Assembly (NCBI GenBank): GCA_000171835.1
Contig: ABHC01000018.1
Coordinates: 1 to 64,000 of the forward strand
DNA length: 64,000 bases
From: an alpha proteobacterium BAL199
Lineage (GTDB): Bacteria; Pseudomonadota; Alphaproteobacteria; Thalassobaculales; Thalassobaculaceae
Direction: 5' to 3'
Both the position numbers and the translations under genes were made by a program. Under the pieces are notes generated by a model that made no database searches, was not told the origin of the DNA, and worked only from the letters and a program-made list of their open reading frames with translations. The first letter of the stretch is position 1; every line of letters begins with the position of its first letter. Below are positions 28,843 through 39,099 of this stretch, in pieces.

Positions 28843-30015
28843 TCACCGGTACGGGTCCGCGGCGTCACGCAGGCCGTCGCCGAAGAAGTTGAAGGCCAGC
28901 ACCACCAGGATGACCGGAATCACCGGTGTCATGATCCAGGGATACAGCTCGACCGCGTTGATGTTCTGCGCCTCGGTCAACAGCACGCCCCACGACGTGA
29001 TCGGTGGCCGCAGACCAAGGCCGAGGAAGCTGAGCGCGGTCTCGCCGAGGATCATCGACGGAATCGACAGGGTGGCCGAGGCGATCAGGTGGCTCATGAA
29101 GCTCGGCAGCAGGTGTCGGCCAATGATCCGCCGCGGTTTCGCGCCCATCAGTTCGGCGGCCACGCAGAAATCCTCTTCGCGCAGCGCCAGGAGCTTGGAG
29201 CGCACCGCCCGGGCCAAACCTGTCCAGTCCAGCAGACCCAGGATCAACGTGATCCCGAAATAAATCACGATCGGACTCCAGGTCACCGGCAACGCGGCCG
29301 ACAGCGCCATCCAGAGCGGCAACTCGGGAAACGATCGCAGGACCTCGATCACCCGCTGGATCGACGCGTCGATCCAGCCGCCGTAGTAGCCGGCGACCCC
29401 ACCGATGACGATGCCGAGCACGAAACTGATGGCAATGCCGATTAGGCCGACCGTCAGCGAAATCCGGGTGCCGTAGACGATGCGCGAAAACATGTCGCGC
29501 CCGAGTCGGTCAGTCCCGAGCAGGAACAGTGTCCCATCCTCGGCCGGGCATACCAGATGCAGATCAGCCTCGAACATCCCCCAGAACTGGTAGGGATCGC
29601 CGGAACAGAAGAACCGCAGCTCCTGCCGCTTGTCCGGATTGGCCACGTAGTCGCGCTTCAGGGTCCGCAGGTCCAGGGTGTAGTCGAGCCCAAGGACGTA
29701 CGGCGCTACGAACCGGCCGTCGTGAAACACCTTCACGCTCTGCGGTGGCGCATAGATGAACTCGGTGTTGCGGCTGGCCAACGCGTACGGCGCGATCAGC
29801 TCGGATATCAGGACCGAGGCGTACAGCAGCAGCAGGAACAGGCCGGAAACCACGGCGAGGCGGTGGCGGCGCAGCTTCCACCACATCATCCGCCACTGCG
29901 ACGCCATGTAGTAGCGTTCCTGCTGCGGCGTCAGGATCTCGTCTGCACCGGGATTGAAGGGCGCCCGGTCGACGAAATGGCGGGCGCGCGGGCGCGGCGT
30001 GTCGGAGACGCTCAT
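28843..30015 (-). CDS. ABC importer permease, OppC/YejE type
   Basis: 390 residues. One N-terminal membrane helix (VVSGLFLLLLYASVLISELI) is followed by a long periplasmic loop of over 100 residues, then the BPD_transp_1 domain beginning LLGTDRLGRDMFSRIVYG with the EAA-like loop ELMGAKPRRIIGRHLLPSF. The C-terminus FNFFGDGLRDAADPYR is typical of OppC/DppC. The long loop is larger than in standard OppC. Last gene of the importer block, overlapping the other permease by 4 bases. Confidence 0.93.
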   Translation of the reverse strand: MSVSDTPRPRARHFVDRAPFNPGADEILTPQQERYYMASQWRMMWWKLRRHRLAVVSGLFLLLLYASVLISELIAPYALASRNTEFIYAPPQSVKVFHDGRFVAPYVLGLDYTLDLRTLKRDYVANPDKRQELRFFCSGDPYQFWGMFEADLHLVCPAEDGTLFLLGTDRLGRDMFSRIVYGTRISLTVGLIGIAISFVLGIVIGGVAGYYGGWIDASIQRVIEVLRSFPELPLWMALSAALPVTWSPIVIYFGITLILGLLDWTGLARAVRSKLLALREEDFCVAAELMGAKPRRIIGRHLLPSFMSHLIASATLSIPSMILGETALSFLGLGLRPPITSWGVLLTEAQNINAVELYPWIMTPVIPVILVVLAFNFFGDGLRDAADPYR

Positions 30016-31010
30016 CGTCCGGTCCCCGCGCCCAGCCGGATGCGTGGGTCAAGCCACGCCAGCGCGAGATCCGAAATCAACATGCCCACCACGGTCAGCG
30101 CCGCCAGGAACATTAGGAACGATCCCGCCAGATACATGTCCTGGCTCTGCAGCGCGGTGATCAGCATCGGCCCGGTGGTCGGCAGCGACAGCACCATGGC
30201 GACCACCGCCGAGCCCGACACCACCTGCGGCAGCATGTTGCCGATGTCGGCGATGAATGGGTTGAGCGCCATGCGCAGAGGGTACTTCAGCAACGCCCGC
30301 ATCGGCGACAGCCCCTTGGCGCGGGCGGTGATCACGTACTGCTTCTGCAACTCGTCGAGCAGATTGGCCCGCAGTCGCCGGATCATCGCCGCCGTGCCAG
30401 CGGTGCCGATCACGATCACCGGCACCCACAGGTGTTCCAGCACCGACAGTACCTTGGGCCAGGTCCAGGGCTGGTCGATGTAGGACGGATCCATCAGCCC
30501 GCCGATCGAGGTGCCGAACCAGACATTCGCGAAGTACAACAGCACTAGCGCCAGCAGGAAATTCGGCGTCGCCAGGCCGATGAAGCCGAGCAGGGTCAGG
30601 CTGTAGTCGCCCCAGCTGTACTGGTGGGTGGCCGAGTAGATCCCGATCGGGAACGCCATCAGGTAGATGAACAGGATGGTGCCGAAGTTCAGCACGATGG
30701 TCAGCATCACCCGGTCGCCGACCACGTCGGCAACCGGCAGCTGGTATTCGAAGCTGTAGCCGAAATCGCCGCGCAGGAATCCGATCGCCCAGTAGAAGTA
30801 CTGCTCCCACATCGGTTTATCGAGGCCATACTGGGCCCGCAACGCCGCGACCTTAGCGAAGTCGACGTTCTCGCCGCGACTCTCCATCTCCGCGATCAGG
30901 GTCGACAGGTAGTCGCCCGGCGGCAACTGGATGATGATGAACGTGATGATGCTGATTGCGATCAGGGTCGGGATCATTATCAGCAGGCGGCGGGCCAGAT
31001 AGTCGAGCAT
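30012..31010 (-). CDS. ABC importer permease, OppB/YejB type
   Basis: 332 residues from the ATG at 31010 (MLDYLARRLLIMIPTLIAIS), the standard OppB start. Six predicted membrane helices, with the EAA loop at YVITARAKGLSPMRALLKYPLRMALNP. The N-terminal FIIIQLPPGDYLSTL matches family members that import peptides or oligosaccharides. Follows the binding-protein gene by 7 bases. Confidence 0.93.
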   Translation of the reverse strand: MLDYLARRLLIMIPTLIAISIITFIIIQLPPGDYLSTLIAEMESRGENVDFAKVAALRAQYGLDKPMWEQYFYWAIGFLRGDFGYSFEYQLPVADVVGDRVMLTIVLNFGTILFIYLMAFPIGIYSATHQYSWGDYSLTLLGFIGLATPNFLLALVLLYFANVWFGTSIGGLMDPSYIDQPWTWPKVLSVLEHLWVPVIVIGTAGTAAMIRRLRANLLDELQKQYVITARAKGLSPMRALLKYPLRMALNPFIADIGNMLPQVVSGSAVVAMVLSLPTTGPMLITALQSQDMYLAGSFLMFLAALTVVGMLISDLALAWLDPRIRLGAGTGR

Positions 31011-31017
31011 ATCTACC

Positions 31018-32979
31018 CTATCTCCGGCTGCGGACGGCAGCGGTGAGCACCGATTCCGGCGTGCGCGGACGCGCCGGACCGAAGAAGAAGGTGTCCGGCC
31101 GGTAGATTCCGAAATGCGCGCCCGGTTCCCAGGCATAGACGCCTTGGACCGGCACGTTGTGCAGTTCCAGATCCACGACGACCGGCTGCAGCACCCCGGC
31201 GATCAGCCCGATGCTGTAGACCTGCTCGGACCAGATATCGAGCATTTCGGCCCAGATCCGGGTGCGTGTCTCCGCCGAATCAGCGGATCGCCAGGACCGG
31301 TACAGCTCCATCAGCCGGCTGGCCTCGGGCAGGTCCGGTTTCTCGCCCGCCTTCCCGCCGGTCTGGTAGTACTGCCCCCATTTCGGCCACATGTACTGGA
31401 TCTGGTCGGTCGGCGCGAACGCCTGCGGGCTGGTCTCGGCGGTGGCCAGGCCGTTCTCGGTGCCTGATGAGATTGCCATCAGGGTCTTGCCGGCGAACAC
31501 CCGGTTGCGGAACACCGTGCGCTGGGTCGGTCGGCTGTACAGCTTGATTCCGGCGGCCATCCAACCGTCATGGATCAGTTCCAGGACATCAGTCTGCTCG
31601 GTACTTTCACCGGCAGTCTCGACCACGATTTCGGCCGGCCGGCCGTCGGGCAGCAGCCGCACGCCTCGGGAATCCCGCTTGGTCAGGCCGATCTCGTCGA
31701 GCAGCGCGTTGGCCGACTTCGGGGAGTAGCTGGCCCATCGCTCGCGCAGCCCCTCGCGGTACAGCGGCGAGGTCGGCAGCAGCGTGTCGGCCCCGTCGAG
31801 GGCTAGGCCGTAGTAGATGACCTCGTTGATCTCGTGCCGGTTGATCGCCAGCGACAGGGCGCGCCGGAACCGCACATCGCGCATCAGCGTGCGCCACACC
31901 GGGTCCTCGGCGTTCATGTTCGGGAACAACGCCAGATGCGCGCCATAGGCGGTGCGCCACAGGTAGGTCTCATAGCCGGACCGGGTCTCGCTCTGGCGCA
32001 GGAAAGTATAGTCGTCGAACGACAGGTAGCGGGCCTGCAGCGCCGACTCCCCGGCGCCGGTCTTTGCCGGGATCAGGCCGGGTGCCGCGACCTGGAACAC
32101 CGCTTCGTCGATGTACGGCAGCTGCCGCCCCTCGGCGTCGACCCGGTGGTAGTACGGGTTGCGGCGGTAGATGAAGCGGTCCGACGGCGGCTCGGTCACC
32201 GCCATCCACGGCTGCAGGGTCGGCAACGCCGGATTGTCGAATTTGTACATGTTGTCGAGCTTGTTGTGCAGCGCCGCCCAGTTGCGCTGGTGCCCGGACT
32301 TGATGCGCTTCTCCAGCTCGGCCGGGTCGGCGTAGTCGCCGTGCACGGTCTTCAGGTAGTGCGCGGGACGGTAGAGATACAGCGGGCTGGCGCCGGCCAA
32401 CGCCGGCAGGAACTCAGGATTCGGTTTCGACCAGGAATACCGCACTACCGTCGGCGACAGGATCTCGACCTTCGGGGCCTCGCCGTCAACCATCAGCTCG
32501 CTCGGCGGACCGGTCGGGGACAATGCCGAGTTGTTGGCCACGTCGTTCCAGAAGTACCGGAAATCCTCGGTGGTGAATGGCTGGCCATCGGACCAGCGAT
32601 GGCCTTCGCGCAGGGTGAAGGTGAACACCCGGTCGTCCTGGACGTCGACCTTGGCCGCCAGATCCGGCACCAGCTCGAAGGTCTTCGGCCGGTACACCAC
32701 CAACCGGGCGTAGCCGTACACCACCATCTGCCGGGTGTCCTTGTCCCGGCCCATGATCATCGTCAGTGTGCCGCCGTACTGGCCGGGCTCCTTTTGCTCG
32801 GCGCCGAGGTCGACCACCGACGGGTTGCGCGGCAGCCGATCGGCGATCGGCGGCAACCGGCCTGCCGACACGTCTTCGGCCAAGACCGGCGGCTCGACAT
32901 AGATCTGCGCGAACCCCGGTCGGCCCGCCGTCAGCAGCATCAGCAGGGTCGCCAGTGCCAGAGCGAGGCGGCCGGTCAC
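31018..32979 (-). CDS. ABC importer solute-binding protein, family 5
   Basis: 653 residues with a signal peptide (LALALATLLMLLTAGRPGFA). SBP_bac_5 features: GGTLTMIMG, LVPDLAAKVDVQDDRVFTF, LREGHRWSDGQPFTTEDFRY and RRALSLAINRHEINEVIYYG. Its length exceeds classic OppA (about 540) and matches the long periplasmic proteins of this family in rhizobia. Ligand class (peptide or oligosaccharide) cannot be fixed; the glycosyltransferase neighbours make a glycan-derived ligand possible. Confidence 0.92.
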   Translation of the reverse strand: MTGRLALALATLLMLLTAGRPGFAQIYVEPPVLAEDVSAGRLPPIADRLPRNPSVVDLGAEQKEPGQYGGTLTMIMGRDKDTRQMVVYGYARLVVYRPKTFELVPDLAAKVDVQDDRVFTFTLREGHRWSDGQPFTTEDFRYFWNDVANNSALSPTGPPSELMVDGEAPKVEILSPTVVRYSWSKPNPEFLPALAGASPLYLYRPAHYLKTVHGDYADPAELEKRIKSGHQRNWAALHNKLDNMYKFDNPALPTLQPWMAVTEPPSDRFIYRRNPYYHRVDAEGRQLPYIDEAVFQVAAPGLIPAKTGAGESALQARYLSFDDYTFLRQSETRSGYETYLWRTAYGAHLALFPNMNAEDPVWRTLMRDVRFRRALSLAINRHEINEVIYYGLALDGADTLLPTSPLYREGLRERWASYSPKSANALLDEIGLTKRDSRGVRLLPDGRPAEIVVETAGESTEQTDVLELIHDGWMAAGIKLYSRPTQRTVFRNRVFAGKTLMAISSGTENGLATAETSPQAFAPTDQIQYMWPKWGQYYQTGGKAGEKPDLPEASRLMELYRSWRSADSAETRTRIWAEMLDIWSEQVYSIGLIAGVLQPVVVDLELHNVPVQGVYAWEPGAHFGIYRPDTFFFGPARPRTPESVLTAAVRSRR

Positions 32980-34877
32980 GACGCCAGCCTGAAGTTTAGG
33001 ATCTGCGGGTCGGCACGCACGAAATGCTCATCGCCCAGGTCCATGAATTGCGGCGTGTGCTGCGCGTCGATGGTGAACGGCGCCGGCCAGTCCGCGGGCT
33101 GCGATGCCCGTTCGTCCATGATCCGGGCGAAATCGAGCGGGTGGTCGAGGCTCGGGTCGGGGACCGCCGCCAGCAGCGCCTGGGTGTAGGGATGCACCGG
33201 GTTGCGGAACAGCTCCTCGCGGGTCGCCAGCTCCACCAGCCGGCCGGCGCACATCACCGCGATCCGGTCGGCGATGTAGTCGACCACGGCAAGGTTGTGG
33301 GAGATGAACAGATAGGTAAGCCCCAGGGTCGCCTTCAGATCCTTCAACAGGTTCAGCACCTGGGCCTGGATCGACACGTCGAGCGCCGAGACCGGCTCGT
33401 CACAGATCAGCATCGGCGGCCGCAGGGCCAGCGCCCGGGCGATGCCAATGCGCTGACGCTGGCCGCCGGAGAAACTGTGCGGGTAGCGGCTGAGGTGGCG
33501 CGCGTCGAGCCCGACCAGCTTCATCAGCTCCGACACCATTTCACGCCGCCAGGCGGGTGTGCCGATCCCGTGAATCACCAGCGGCTCGGCGATGATGTCG
33601 AACACCGGCATTCGCGGATTCAGCGAACCGAACGGGTCCTGGAACACGAACTGCAGCTTGCGCCGGAACACCGCCAGCGCGTCGCCCTCCAGGCCGAGCA
33701 CGTCGACCGGACCGTCGTCGTCGGTGAAGGTGACCCGGCCGCTGTCCGGCCCGATGGCCCGCATGATGACTTTCGACAGCGTGGTCTTGCCGCACCCTGA
33801 CTCGCCCACCAGGCCCAGGCATTCGCCGCGCCGAACCTCGAACGAGACATCGTCCAGCGCCATCACCCGTTTCGCGGTGCCGCCGAACAACCCGGCCTTG
33901 CGAATGGCGTAGGTCTTCGACACGCTTTCGACCGACAGCAACGGCTCGGTCTGCGGCGTGGAACGGGCTGTCTGATGTCCGGAGTCCGACAGCAGGTGGC
34001 CGGTCTCGGCCTTGATCTCGCGGATCGGCTTCAACCGCTCTCCCGGCGCCATATCGAAGCGCGGCACCGCCGCCATCAGCGACCGCAGGTACGGGTGCTC
34101 GGGACGCCGGAAGATATCCTCGACGTCGCCGGACTCCATGACCCGGCCGCGGTACATCACCACCACTTCCTCGGCCACATTGGCGACCACGCCAAGATCG
34201 TGGGTGATCATCAGGACCGCCATCTGCAGTTCCGTCTGCAGGTCCCGGATCAGCTTCAGGATCTGCGCCTGGATGGTCACGTCCAGCGCGGTGGTCGGTT
34301 CGTCGGCGATCAGCAGGGCAGGTCGGCAGACCAGAGCCATCGAGATCATGGCGCGCTGGCGCAGGCCACCCGACAGTTCAAATGGATAGGTCTTCAGTGC
34401 CCTGGCCGGATCCGGGAACCCGACCAGACGCAGCATGTCGCGAGTCAGCTCGCGGGCCTCCGACCCGGAGACCGTACGGTGCAGGCGCAGCGCCTCGGTG
34501 ATCTGGTCGCCGATGGTGTGCAGCGGCGACAGCGAGGTCATCGGCTCCTGGAAGATGATCGAGATGCGGCCGCCCCGCAGGTCGCGCATCGGCCGGCCGT
34601 CGGGTGCCAGCCGGACGATGTCGGTGATCGTGCCGGGCTTGTTCGGATCGGCGAACAGGATCGAGCCGCCCAGCACCCGGGCCGGCCTCGGCAGCAACCC
34701 CATGATTGCCTGGCTGACCACCGATTTTCCGGAGCCGGACTCACCGACCAGCGCCACGGTACCGCCGCGCCGGATCTGGAACGACACGCCGTCGACGGCG
34801 ACCAGCCGCCCCTCCGGCAGGTCAAATCCGATGCGCAGGTCGTTAACGCGGAGCAGCGGCGTCGCGCGATCCTTCAT
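32976..34877 (-). CDS. ABC importer ATPase, fused OppD-OppF type
   Basis: 633 residues with two complete ATPase halves. First: Walker [20 protein letters not shown], signature [12 protein letters not shown], Walker [14 protein letters not shown]. Second: [46 protein letters not shown]. The YejF-like fusion energises the two permeases. Its start overlaps the stop of the small membrane protein gene by 4 bases (ATGA), tying the importer to the glycosyltransferase operon. Confidence 0.95.
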   Translation of the reverse strand: MKDRATPLLRVNDLRIGFDLPEGRLVAVDGVSFQIRRGGTVALVGESGSGKSVVSQAIMGLLPRPARVLGGSILFADPNKPGTITDIVRLAPDGRPMRDLRGGRISIIFQEPMTSLSPLHTIGDQITEALRLHRTVSGSEARELTRDMLRLVGFPDPARALKTYPFELSGGLRQRAMISMALVCRPALLIADEPTTALDVTIQAQILKLIRDLQTELQMAVLMITHDLGVVANVAEEVVVMYRGRVMESGDVEDIFRRPEHPYLRSLMAAVPRFDMAPGERLKPIREIKAETGHLLSDSGHQTARSTPQTEPLLSVESVSKTYAIRKAGLFGGTAKRVMALDDVSFEVRRGECLGLVGESGCGKTTLSKVIMRAIGPDSGRVTFTDDDGPVDVLGLEGDALAVFRRKLQFVFQDPFGSLNPRMPVFDIIAEPLVIHGIGTPAWRREMVSELMKLVGLDARHLSRYPHSFSGGQRQRIGIARALALRPPMLICDEPVSALDVSIQAQVLNLLKDLKATLGLTYLFISHNLAVVDYIADRIAVMCAGRLVELATREELFRNPVHPYTQALLAAVPDPSLDHPLDFARIMDERASQPADWPAPFTIDAQHTPQFMDLGDEHFVRADPQILNFRLAS

Positions 34878-35407
34878 CCCATCCCCACACGGCCGTCGTC
34901 TCCGGACGCCGTCTCCCTCGGCACCCCAGCGCCGGCGGACAAACCGAGCGCTTTTAGATTCTCTTGGGTGGTGTCGGAAAGTGCAAGCCGATTACCGCTC
35001 GCGGCCCGTGCAGCGCGCTCCGCCACGGCCTCGAAGTCATCGAGCGTTGATTCCAGCGACAACTCGCTCCCGCCGCCGCGCAGCCGGAGCTGCATCCACC
35101 CGCCTTCCTTATCGCGTCGGGTGGCAAAATACCGCAACTGCATCCCGTCCAGCGCGTCCCAGCGGATCGCCCGACCGAACGGCCCGGATGCGCGGATACC
35201 CACGTCATCGACCTCGATGACGGTGACGCTGCGCTGCCAGGCCCGGAACAGGTAGACCGCGAACAGCAGGGCGAAGGCCCCGAACGCCACGGCAAGCCAG
35301 GTCACCATCGGCATGAACAGCAACGGCCCCGCGGTGACCAGCAGCCCGAATCCACCGCGCACGAAATCGCCTGCAATGGAACTTCGTTCGTAACGATGCG
35401 TGGTCAC
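34874..35407 (-). CDS. Hypothetical membrane protein with PH-like C-terminal part
   Basis: About 177 residues from a GTG at 35407 with GGAGG upstream, overlapping the stop of the preceding gene as GTGA. Two adjacent hydrophobic stretches (FGLLVTAGPLLFMPMVTWLA; VAFGAFALLFAVYLF) are followed by a cytoplasmic region with alternating beta strands (VTVIEVDDVGIRASGPFG, DGMQLRYFATRRDKEGGWM), reminiscent of small PH-like domains. No known family is recognised with certainty. Its position in a fully overlapping operon argues for a role in the glycan system. Confidence 0.75.
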   Translation of the reverse strand: MTTHRYERSSIAGDFVRGGFGLLVTAGPLLFMPMVTWLAVAFGAFALLFAVYLFRAWQRSVTVIEVDDVGIRASGPFGRAIRWDALDGMQLRYFATRRDKEGGWMQLRLRGGGSELSLESTLDDFEAVAERAARAASGNRLALSDTTQENLKALGLSAGAGVPRETASGDDGRVGMG

Positions 35408-36207
35408 GCCGTCCTCCGAATGTCGCTTCCGGCTTCCACCACCGGTGTTGTCGTGACCGCCGCCAAAGCCGCCGTCGGGTCCAGCCATCGCACCGCCGCA
35501 TGCCGTGACAGCATCGCGAACAACGGCTGCCAAGCCTGCCACGTCCCTGCTTGGGTCACCAAATGATGCGACAGGATGCCAATCGGCCCGACGTGTTGCG
35601 GGATACGCACCTCAAGCGCCGATGCCACCGCCTCGACCGTCAGAGGTACCCGCCCGGCGTGCCAATCGATCAGGTCGACATGGGTATCCAGCCGCGGCAC
35701 ATCAGACGGGGCCGATGGGCGGTGCCAAGGCGCGAAGCCCGACAGCGCCATCACACCGGTTCCGCCCAGGCGATCGAGCAGATCGTCGCCGAGCCGGTTC
35801 CAGGGCGGCACGAAGCAAGGCACCAGCCGATCACCCGCCAGCGCCGCCAGCCGGCGCCGGCCGTCGGCAATCTCGGCAAGCCGGGCCTCGATCGGTCGCT
35901 CTGGTCCGAACTCGGACTTCTTGGCACCGGTCGCCGAATGATCGGCGTGCATCCAGCCGTGAACGAACAACCGCGCCGACGTACCTTCCAGCGCCGGCAG
36001 CACGTCGACAACCATTCGTCCCGCCACCGCCGCCAGGGCCGGAACGATGCCGTGCTCCCCCAGCGCGCCAAGCAAGACGTCGAGCGCCGCTGACGGCCGT
36101 TCCAGGTCGTCGTCGCGCCACCACAGGTCGACGGTGCCGCCGACGGCACCAATCGCGTCGAGCGTGGAACACAGGCGGTCGACGCCGTCGGTGCCGCGAC
36201 CGGTCAT
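35404..36207 (-). CDS. Polysaccharide deacetylase-like protein
   Basis: 267 residues with no signal peptide. Resembles NodB-like deacetylases of the group found in glycosyltransferase operons: VDLWWRDDDLERPSAAL (candidate metal-site Asp pair), LFVHGWMHADHS (candidate His) and CFVPPWNRLGDDLLDRLG, then IGILSHHLVTQAGTWQAW near the C-terminus. It would remove acetyl groups from a sugar or lipid-linked glycan in the cytoplasm. Four-base overlaps on both sides. Confidence 0.8.
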   Translation of the reverse strand: MTGRGTDGVDRLCSTLDAIGAVGGTVDLWWRDDDLERPSAALDVLLGALGEHGIVPALAAVAGRMVVDVLPALEGTSARLFVHGWMHADHSATGAKKSEFGPERPIEARLAEIADGRRRLAALAGDRLVPCFVPPWNRLGDDLLDRLGGTGVMALSGFAPWHRPSAPSDVPRLDTHVDLIDWHAGRVPLTVEAVASALEVRIPQHVGPIGILSHHLVTQAGTWQAWQPLFAMLSRHAAVRWLDPTAALAAVTTTPVVEAGSDIRRTA

Positions 36208-37370
36208 GCCGCCGCCCGTTCGCGCATCACCCTCGCCACCAGTTCGCCGGTGGCCTTGGCGCCATCGAGATCAACCGCCGGCACCGCATCGCGCGGACGG
36301 GCCATCGCCCGGTTGATCGCCGATTTCAGGGTTTCGATGCCGAGTTCGGCCTCGGGAACCACCTCCAGGGCGCCGACATCGGCCAGCAGATCGGCACGCA
36401 ACCGCTGCTCGGTCTCCACCCCGCCTTCGAACGGCACCACGACCGCCCGGGCGCGCACCGCCAGCAGCTCGAGGAGGGTGTTGTAGCCGGCCTGGCTGAT
36501 CGACAGCGCCGCACCGGCCATCAGCGCCGGCAAGTCCGGCCGCATGGTTTCGACCACCAGATTCGGCCGGCCAAGCGACCGAAGGTAGTCGATGGTATCC
36601 GGACGCATATGATGCCCGGTCACGAACCGCCAGGTCCGATCGGCCAGCGGCAGGCTCGGCATCGCGTCGGCGACCCGGCGCATGAAATCGTGCCCGACGG
36701 CACCACCACCCGCAGAGATCAGGACCTCGCCGGTAGCCAGCGGATCGGTATCCGGCACGGCCAGATCGTCGGCGTTCACCACGTAGCCGGTATAGGTCAG
36801 AGGCACCCGGATGTCGGCCGCCATCGGGAAGGTCCGCTCGAGCCGGATCAACCGGGGATCGGCGTGAATCAGCGCGGCGTCGTAGTAGGCGTTCAGGGTA
36901 TCGACGATCTCCTGGTTGCGATCGGCCCGCGGCTTGGTCACCAGGATGTCGCGCATCGACGAGAACACAGCCGGTCGCCAGGCTGCTGCCTGCGCCGCCT
37001 GCAACAGCGGGATCAATTCGAACCGCATTTGCCGGCGTCCGAACGGAAACAGCTCGGTGATCACCGCCGCCGGCCGCCGCTCCTGCAGCAGGCCGAGCAG
37101 TCGGTCGCGGCGGGCATCCCTGAAGGTATCGTCGATCGGCTGGTCGTGTTCATCGACCAGGATCTTGAACGCATCGTCCAAGGCCCGGACCGGTGGCAGC
37201 TGGACCAACTCGGCGCCACCCAGCGGCAGGTGCGGTACCGGCATCCCGCCGGACACGAAATAGACTGCCATCCCGTGCGCCGTCAGGCCGCGGGCCACCG
37301 CCGCGGCGCGGCGCAGATGGCCGATGCCGAGCAGGTTCTGGACGTACAGCAGGACGCGCGGTGCGCTCAT
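36204..37370 (-). CDS. Glycosyltransferase, MurG-like GT-B fold
   Basis: 388 residues. N-terminal VLLYVQNLLGIGHLRRAAAV with the GxGHLRR loop seen in MurG/GT28-like enzymes. The C-terminal half has VLISAGGGAVGHDFM and MAGAALSISQAGYNTLLELLA, the nucleotide-sugar site, followed by VVVPFEGGVETEQRLRAD. Related in layout to the enzyme at 40397 (both begin with a YxxxxLGxGHLRR segment), so the operon has two paralogous transferases. Confidence 0.88.
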   Translation of the reverse strand: MSAPRVLLYVQNLLGIGHLRRAAAVARGLTAHGMAVYFVSGGMPVPHLPLGGAELVQLPPVRALDDAFKILVDEHDQPIDDTFRDARRDRLLGLLQERRPAAVITELFPFGRRQMRFELIPLLQAAQAAAWRPAVFSSMRDILVTKPRADRNQEIVDTLNAYYDAALIHADPRLIRLERTFPMAADIRVPLTYTGYVVNADDLAVPDTDPLATGEVLISAGGGAVGHDFMRRVADAMPSLPLADRTWRFVTGHHMRPDTIDYLRSLGRPNLVVETMRPDLPALMAGAALSISQAGYNTLLELLAVRARAVVVPFEGGVETEQRLRADLLADVGALEVVPEAELGIETLKSAINRAMARPRDAVPAVDLDGAKATGELVARVMRERAAA

Positions 37371-37957
37371 TCAGGCGGCTCCAGCGATATGTTGGCGCGT
37401 TTCAAGCTCCAATGCCCGGTCGCATCGAGAAGGAACAGATGGGCCGCCCCCCAGTCAAGCCGCGCCGGAGGCTTGCCGGTCATGTCCCAGCCGGTCGCCA
37501 GGGACAGCGCGGCCCGGATCACTCCCTTGTGCGAGATCGCCGCGGTATCGCGGCCATCCGCCAGCAGCCGACGTCCGAACTCCTCCAGGCGCGCCTGGAT
37601 CTCGCGCGGCGTCTCGCCACCGGGCGGCCGGAAATCAAGACCGAGCGCCTCGTTGACGGCGACGGCCTCAGGGTTCTCAGCCCTTACCTGCCCCAGCGTC
37701 CGCCCCTCCCAGGCACCGAAATCCATCTCAATCAGTGCCGGCTCAATGTCCGCGGTCACGCCCAGCAATGCCGCCGTCTCGCGTGCCCGGGCCAGCGGGC
37801 TGGTCACCCACCGAAATGTCGTGAATTCAGGTGGCAGCACCTTCTGTCGCACCGCCTGCCATCCGAGGGACGACAGCGGGATGTCGGATCGTCCCTGCAG
37901 ACGCTTGGTGGCGTTCCACTCGGTCGGTCCGTGCCGCAGCAGGACAAGCTGGATCAT
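37367..37957 (-). CDS. Histidine phosphatase family protein
   Basis: 196 residues. The phosphoglycerate-mutase-like RHG motif LVLLRHGPTEWNATKRLQGR contains the catalytic His; the second His lies in AAISHKGVIRAALS, and the acidic motif is EMDFGAWEGRTLGQV. The size and absence of a signal peptide point to a cytoplasmic phosphatase, perhaps acting on a phosphorylated sugar within this operon. Overlaps both neighbours by 4 bases. Confidence 0.9.
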   Translation of the reverse strand: MIQLVLLRHGPTEWNATKRLQGRSDIPLSSLGWQAVRQKVLPPEFTTFRWVTSPLARARETAALLGVTADIEPALIEMDFGAWEGRTLGQVRAENPEAVAVNEALGLDFRPPGGETPREIQARLEEFGRRLLADGRDTAAISHKGVIRAALSLATGWDMTGKPPARLDWGAAHLFLLDATGHWSLKRANISLEPPE

Positions 37958-39099
37958 GCCCGACCGTCCGTCCGACGCTCAAGCGCCGCCCGAAACCACC
38001 CGTCCATCGCGATGGAAGCGCCGTCGAGTGTATGTTCGGCCAGAACCGTTTGCCGCGCCGCCTCGCCCATCAACCTCCGCCGGGCCGGATCGTCCAGCAG
38101 TGCCGCCACTGCGCCTGCAAACGCGTTGCCGTCACCCACTGGTACCAAGACCCCGGTCCGCCCGTCGCGCACGATGTCCGGAACGCCCCCAACATCGCCC
38201 GCCACCACCGGCAATCCGGCCGCCTGAGCCTCCAGCAGCGCCATTCCGTAGGCCTCCTGAACCGCCGGCCATACCATCAGGTCGGCAGCGGCATAGATCT
38301 CGTTCAGACGAGTCGCATCGACGGCACCGATCAACCGTACCCGATCGCCAAAGGGAGCTACAGCGGCCACCACGTCAGCCCTAGTCGGGCCGTCGCCGAC
38401 CACGATCAGCCGCCACGGGCGATCGGGCAGCTTGGCAAGCGCCCCCGCCAGCACCCGATAGGATTCGGTCTTGGCACCCGGCCGCATCATCCCGACCGCC
38501 AGCAGCCACGGCTCTTCAGCCGGCAGTCCAAGGCGTTGCGCAAGACGTCCGCGCGCGGTCGCGTCGACCGTCCCGGCCTGCGGTTCCAGGAATGGGCGCT
38601 GCCGTTCGTAGCGGCCATCGACACCGAGCCTCGGTTCAACCGCGACGGCATCCCGGCTGTTGAAGCCGATCACCAGATCGGCCCGGGCCAACGCCGCCAG
38701 CACCGCATGGTGACCGACGTCCCAGGGACCGTCGGCGCGTTTGCCGGCAACCGACGCCTCGGCAACGACGTAAGGGATGTCCAACGCGTCGGCGACCGCC
38801 GGCCCGATCCAGTCCGGCGCTTTGTAGTACAGATGGTAGGTGAACCAGAGGTCGGGCGCCGGGCGCCTGCCCGACCGCACCGATCGGACATAGCGATCCG
38901 CCAGCCGACGGCCCAGGCGGGCCATGCGTCGCTGCCGGTCCGGAACACCCGCCGCATCACGGCTGCGCAGCCGCGCCGCCAACTCGACCGTGTGTCCCGC
39001 CTGTCCCAACGCTCCGATCAACAACCGCGCCATCGTGCGATCGCCCGAAGGCCGGTCGGAATCTGGCGGCTTGAGCGGGGCGTAGAACGCGACCCTCAT
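37954..39099 (-). CDS. Glycosyltransferase family 4 protein
   Basis: 381 residues. N-terminal FYAPLKPPDSDRPSGDRTMA is the acceptor-side loop; the C-terminal GT4 site is WLLAVGMMRPGAKTESYRVLA, VGDGPTRADVVAAV, DLMVWPAVQEAYGMALLEAQ with the catalytic EX7E-like glutamates, and AAGLPVVAGDVGGVPDIV. Retaining GT-B enzyme of unknown donor. Second of three consecutive glycosyltransferases in transcription order. Confidence 0.92.
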   Translation of the reverse strand: MRVAFYAPLKPPDSDRPSGDRTMARLLIGALGQAGHTVELAARLRSRDAAGVPDRQRRMARLGRRLADRYVRSVRSGRRPAPDLWFTYHLYYKAPDWIGPAVADALDIPYVVAEASVAGKRADGPWDVGHHAVLAALARADLVIGFNSRDAVAVEPRLGVDGRYERQRPFLEPQAGTVDATARGRLAQRLGLPAEEPWLLAVGMMRPGAKTESYRVLAGALAKLPDRPWRLIVVGDGPTRADVVAAVAPFGDRVRLIGAVDATRLNEIYAAADLMVWPAVQEAYGMALLEAQAAGLPVVAGDVGGVPDIVRDGRTGVLVPVGDGNAFAGAVAALLDDPARRRLMGEAARQTVLAEHTLDGASIAMDGWFRAALERRTDGRA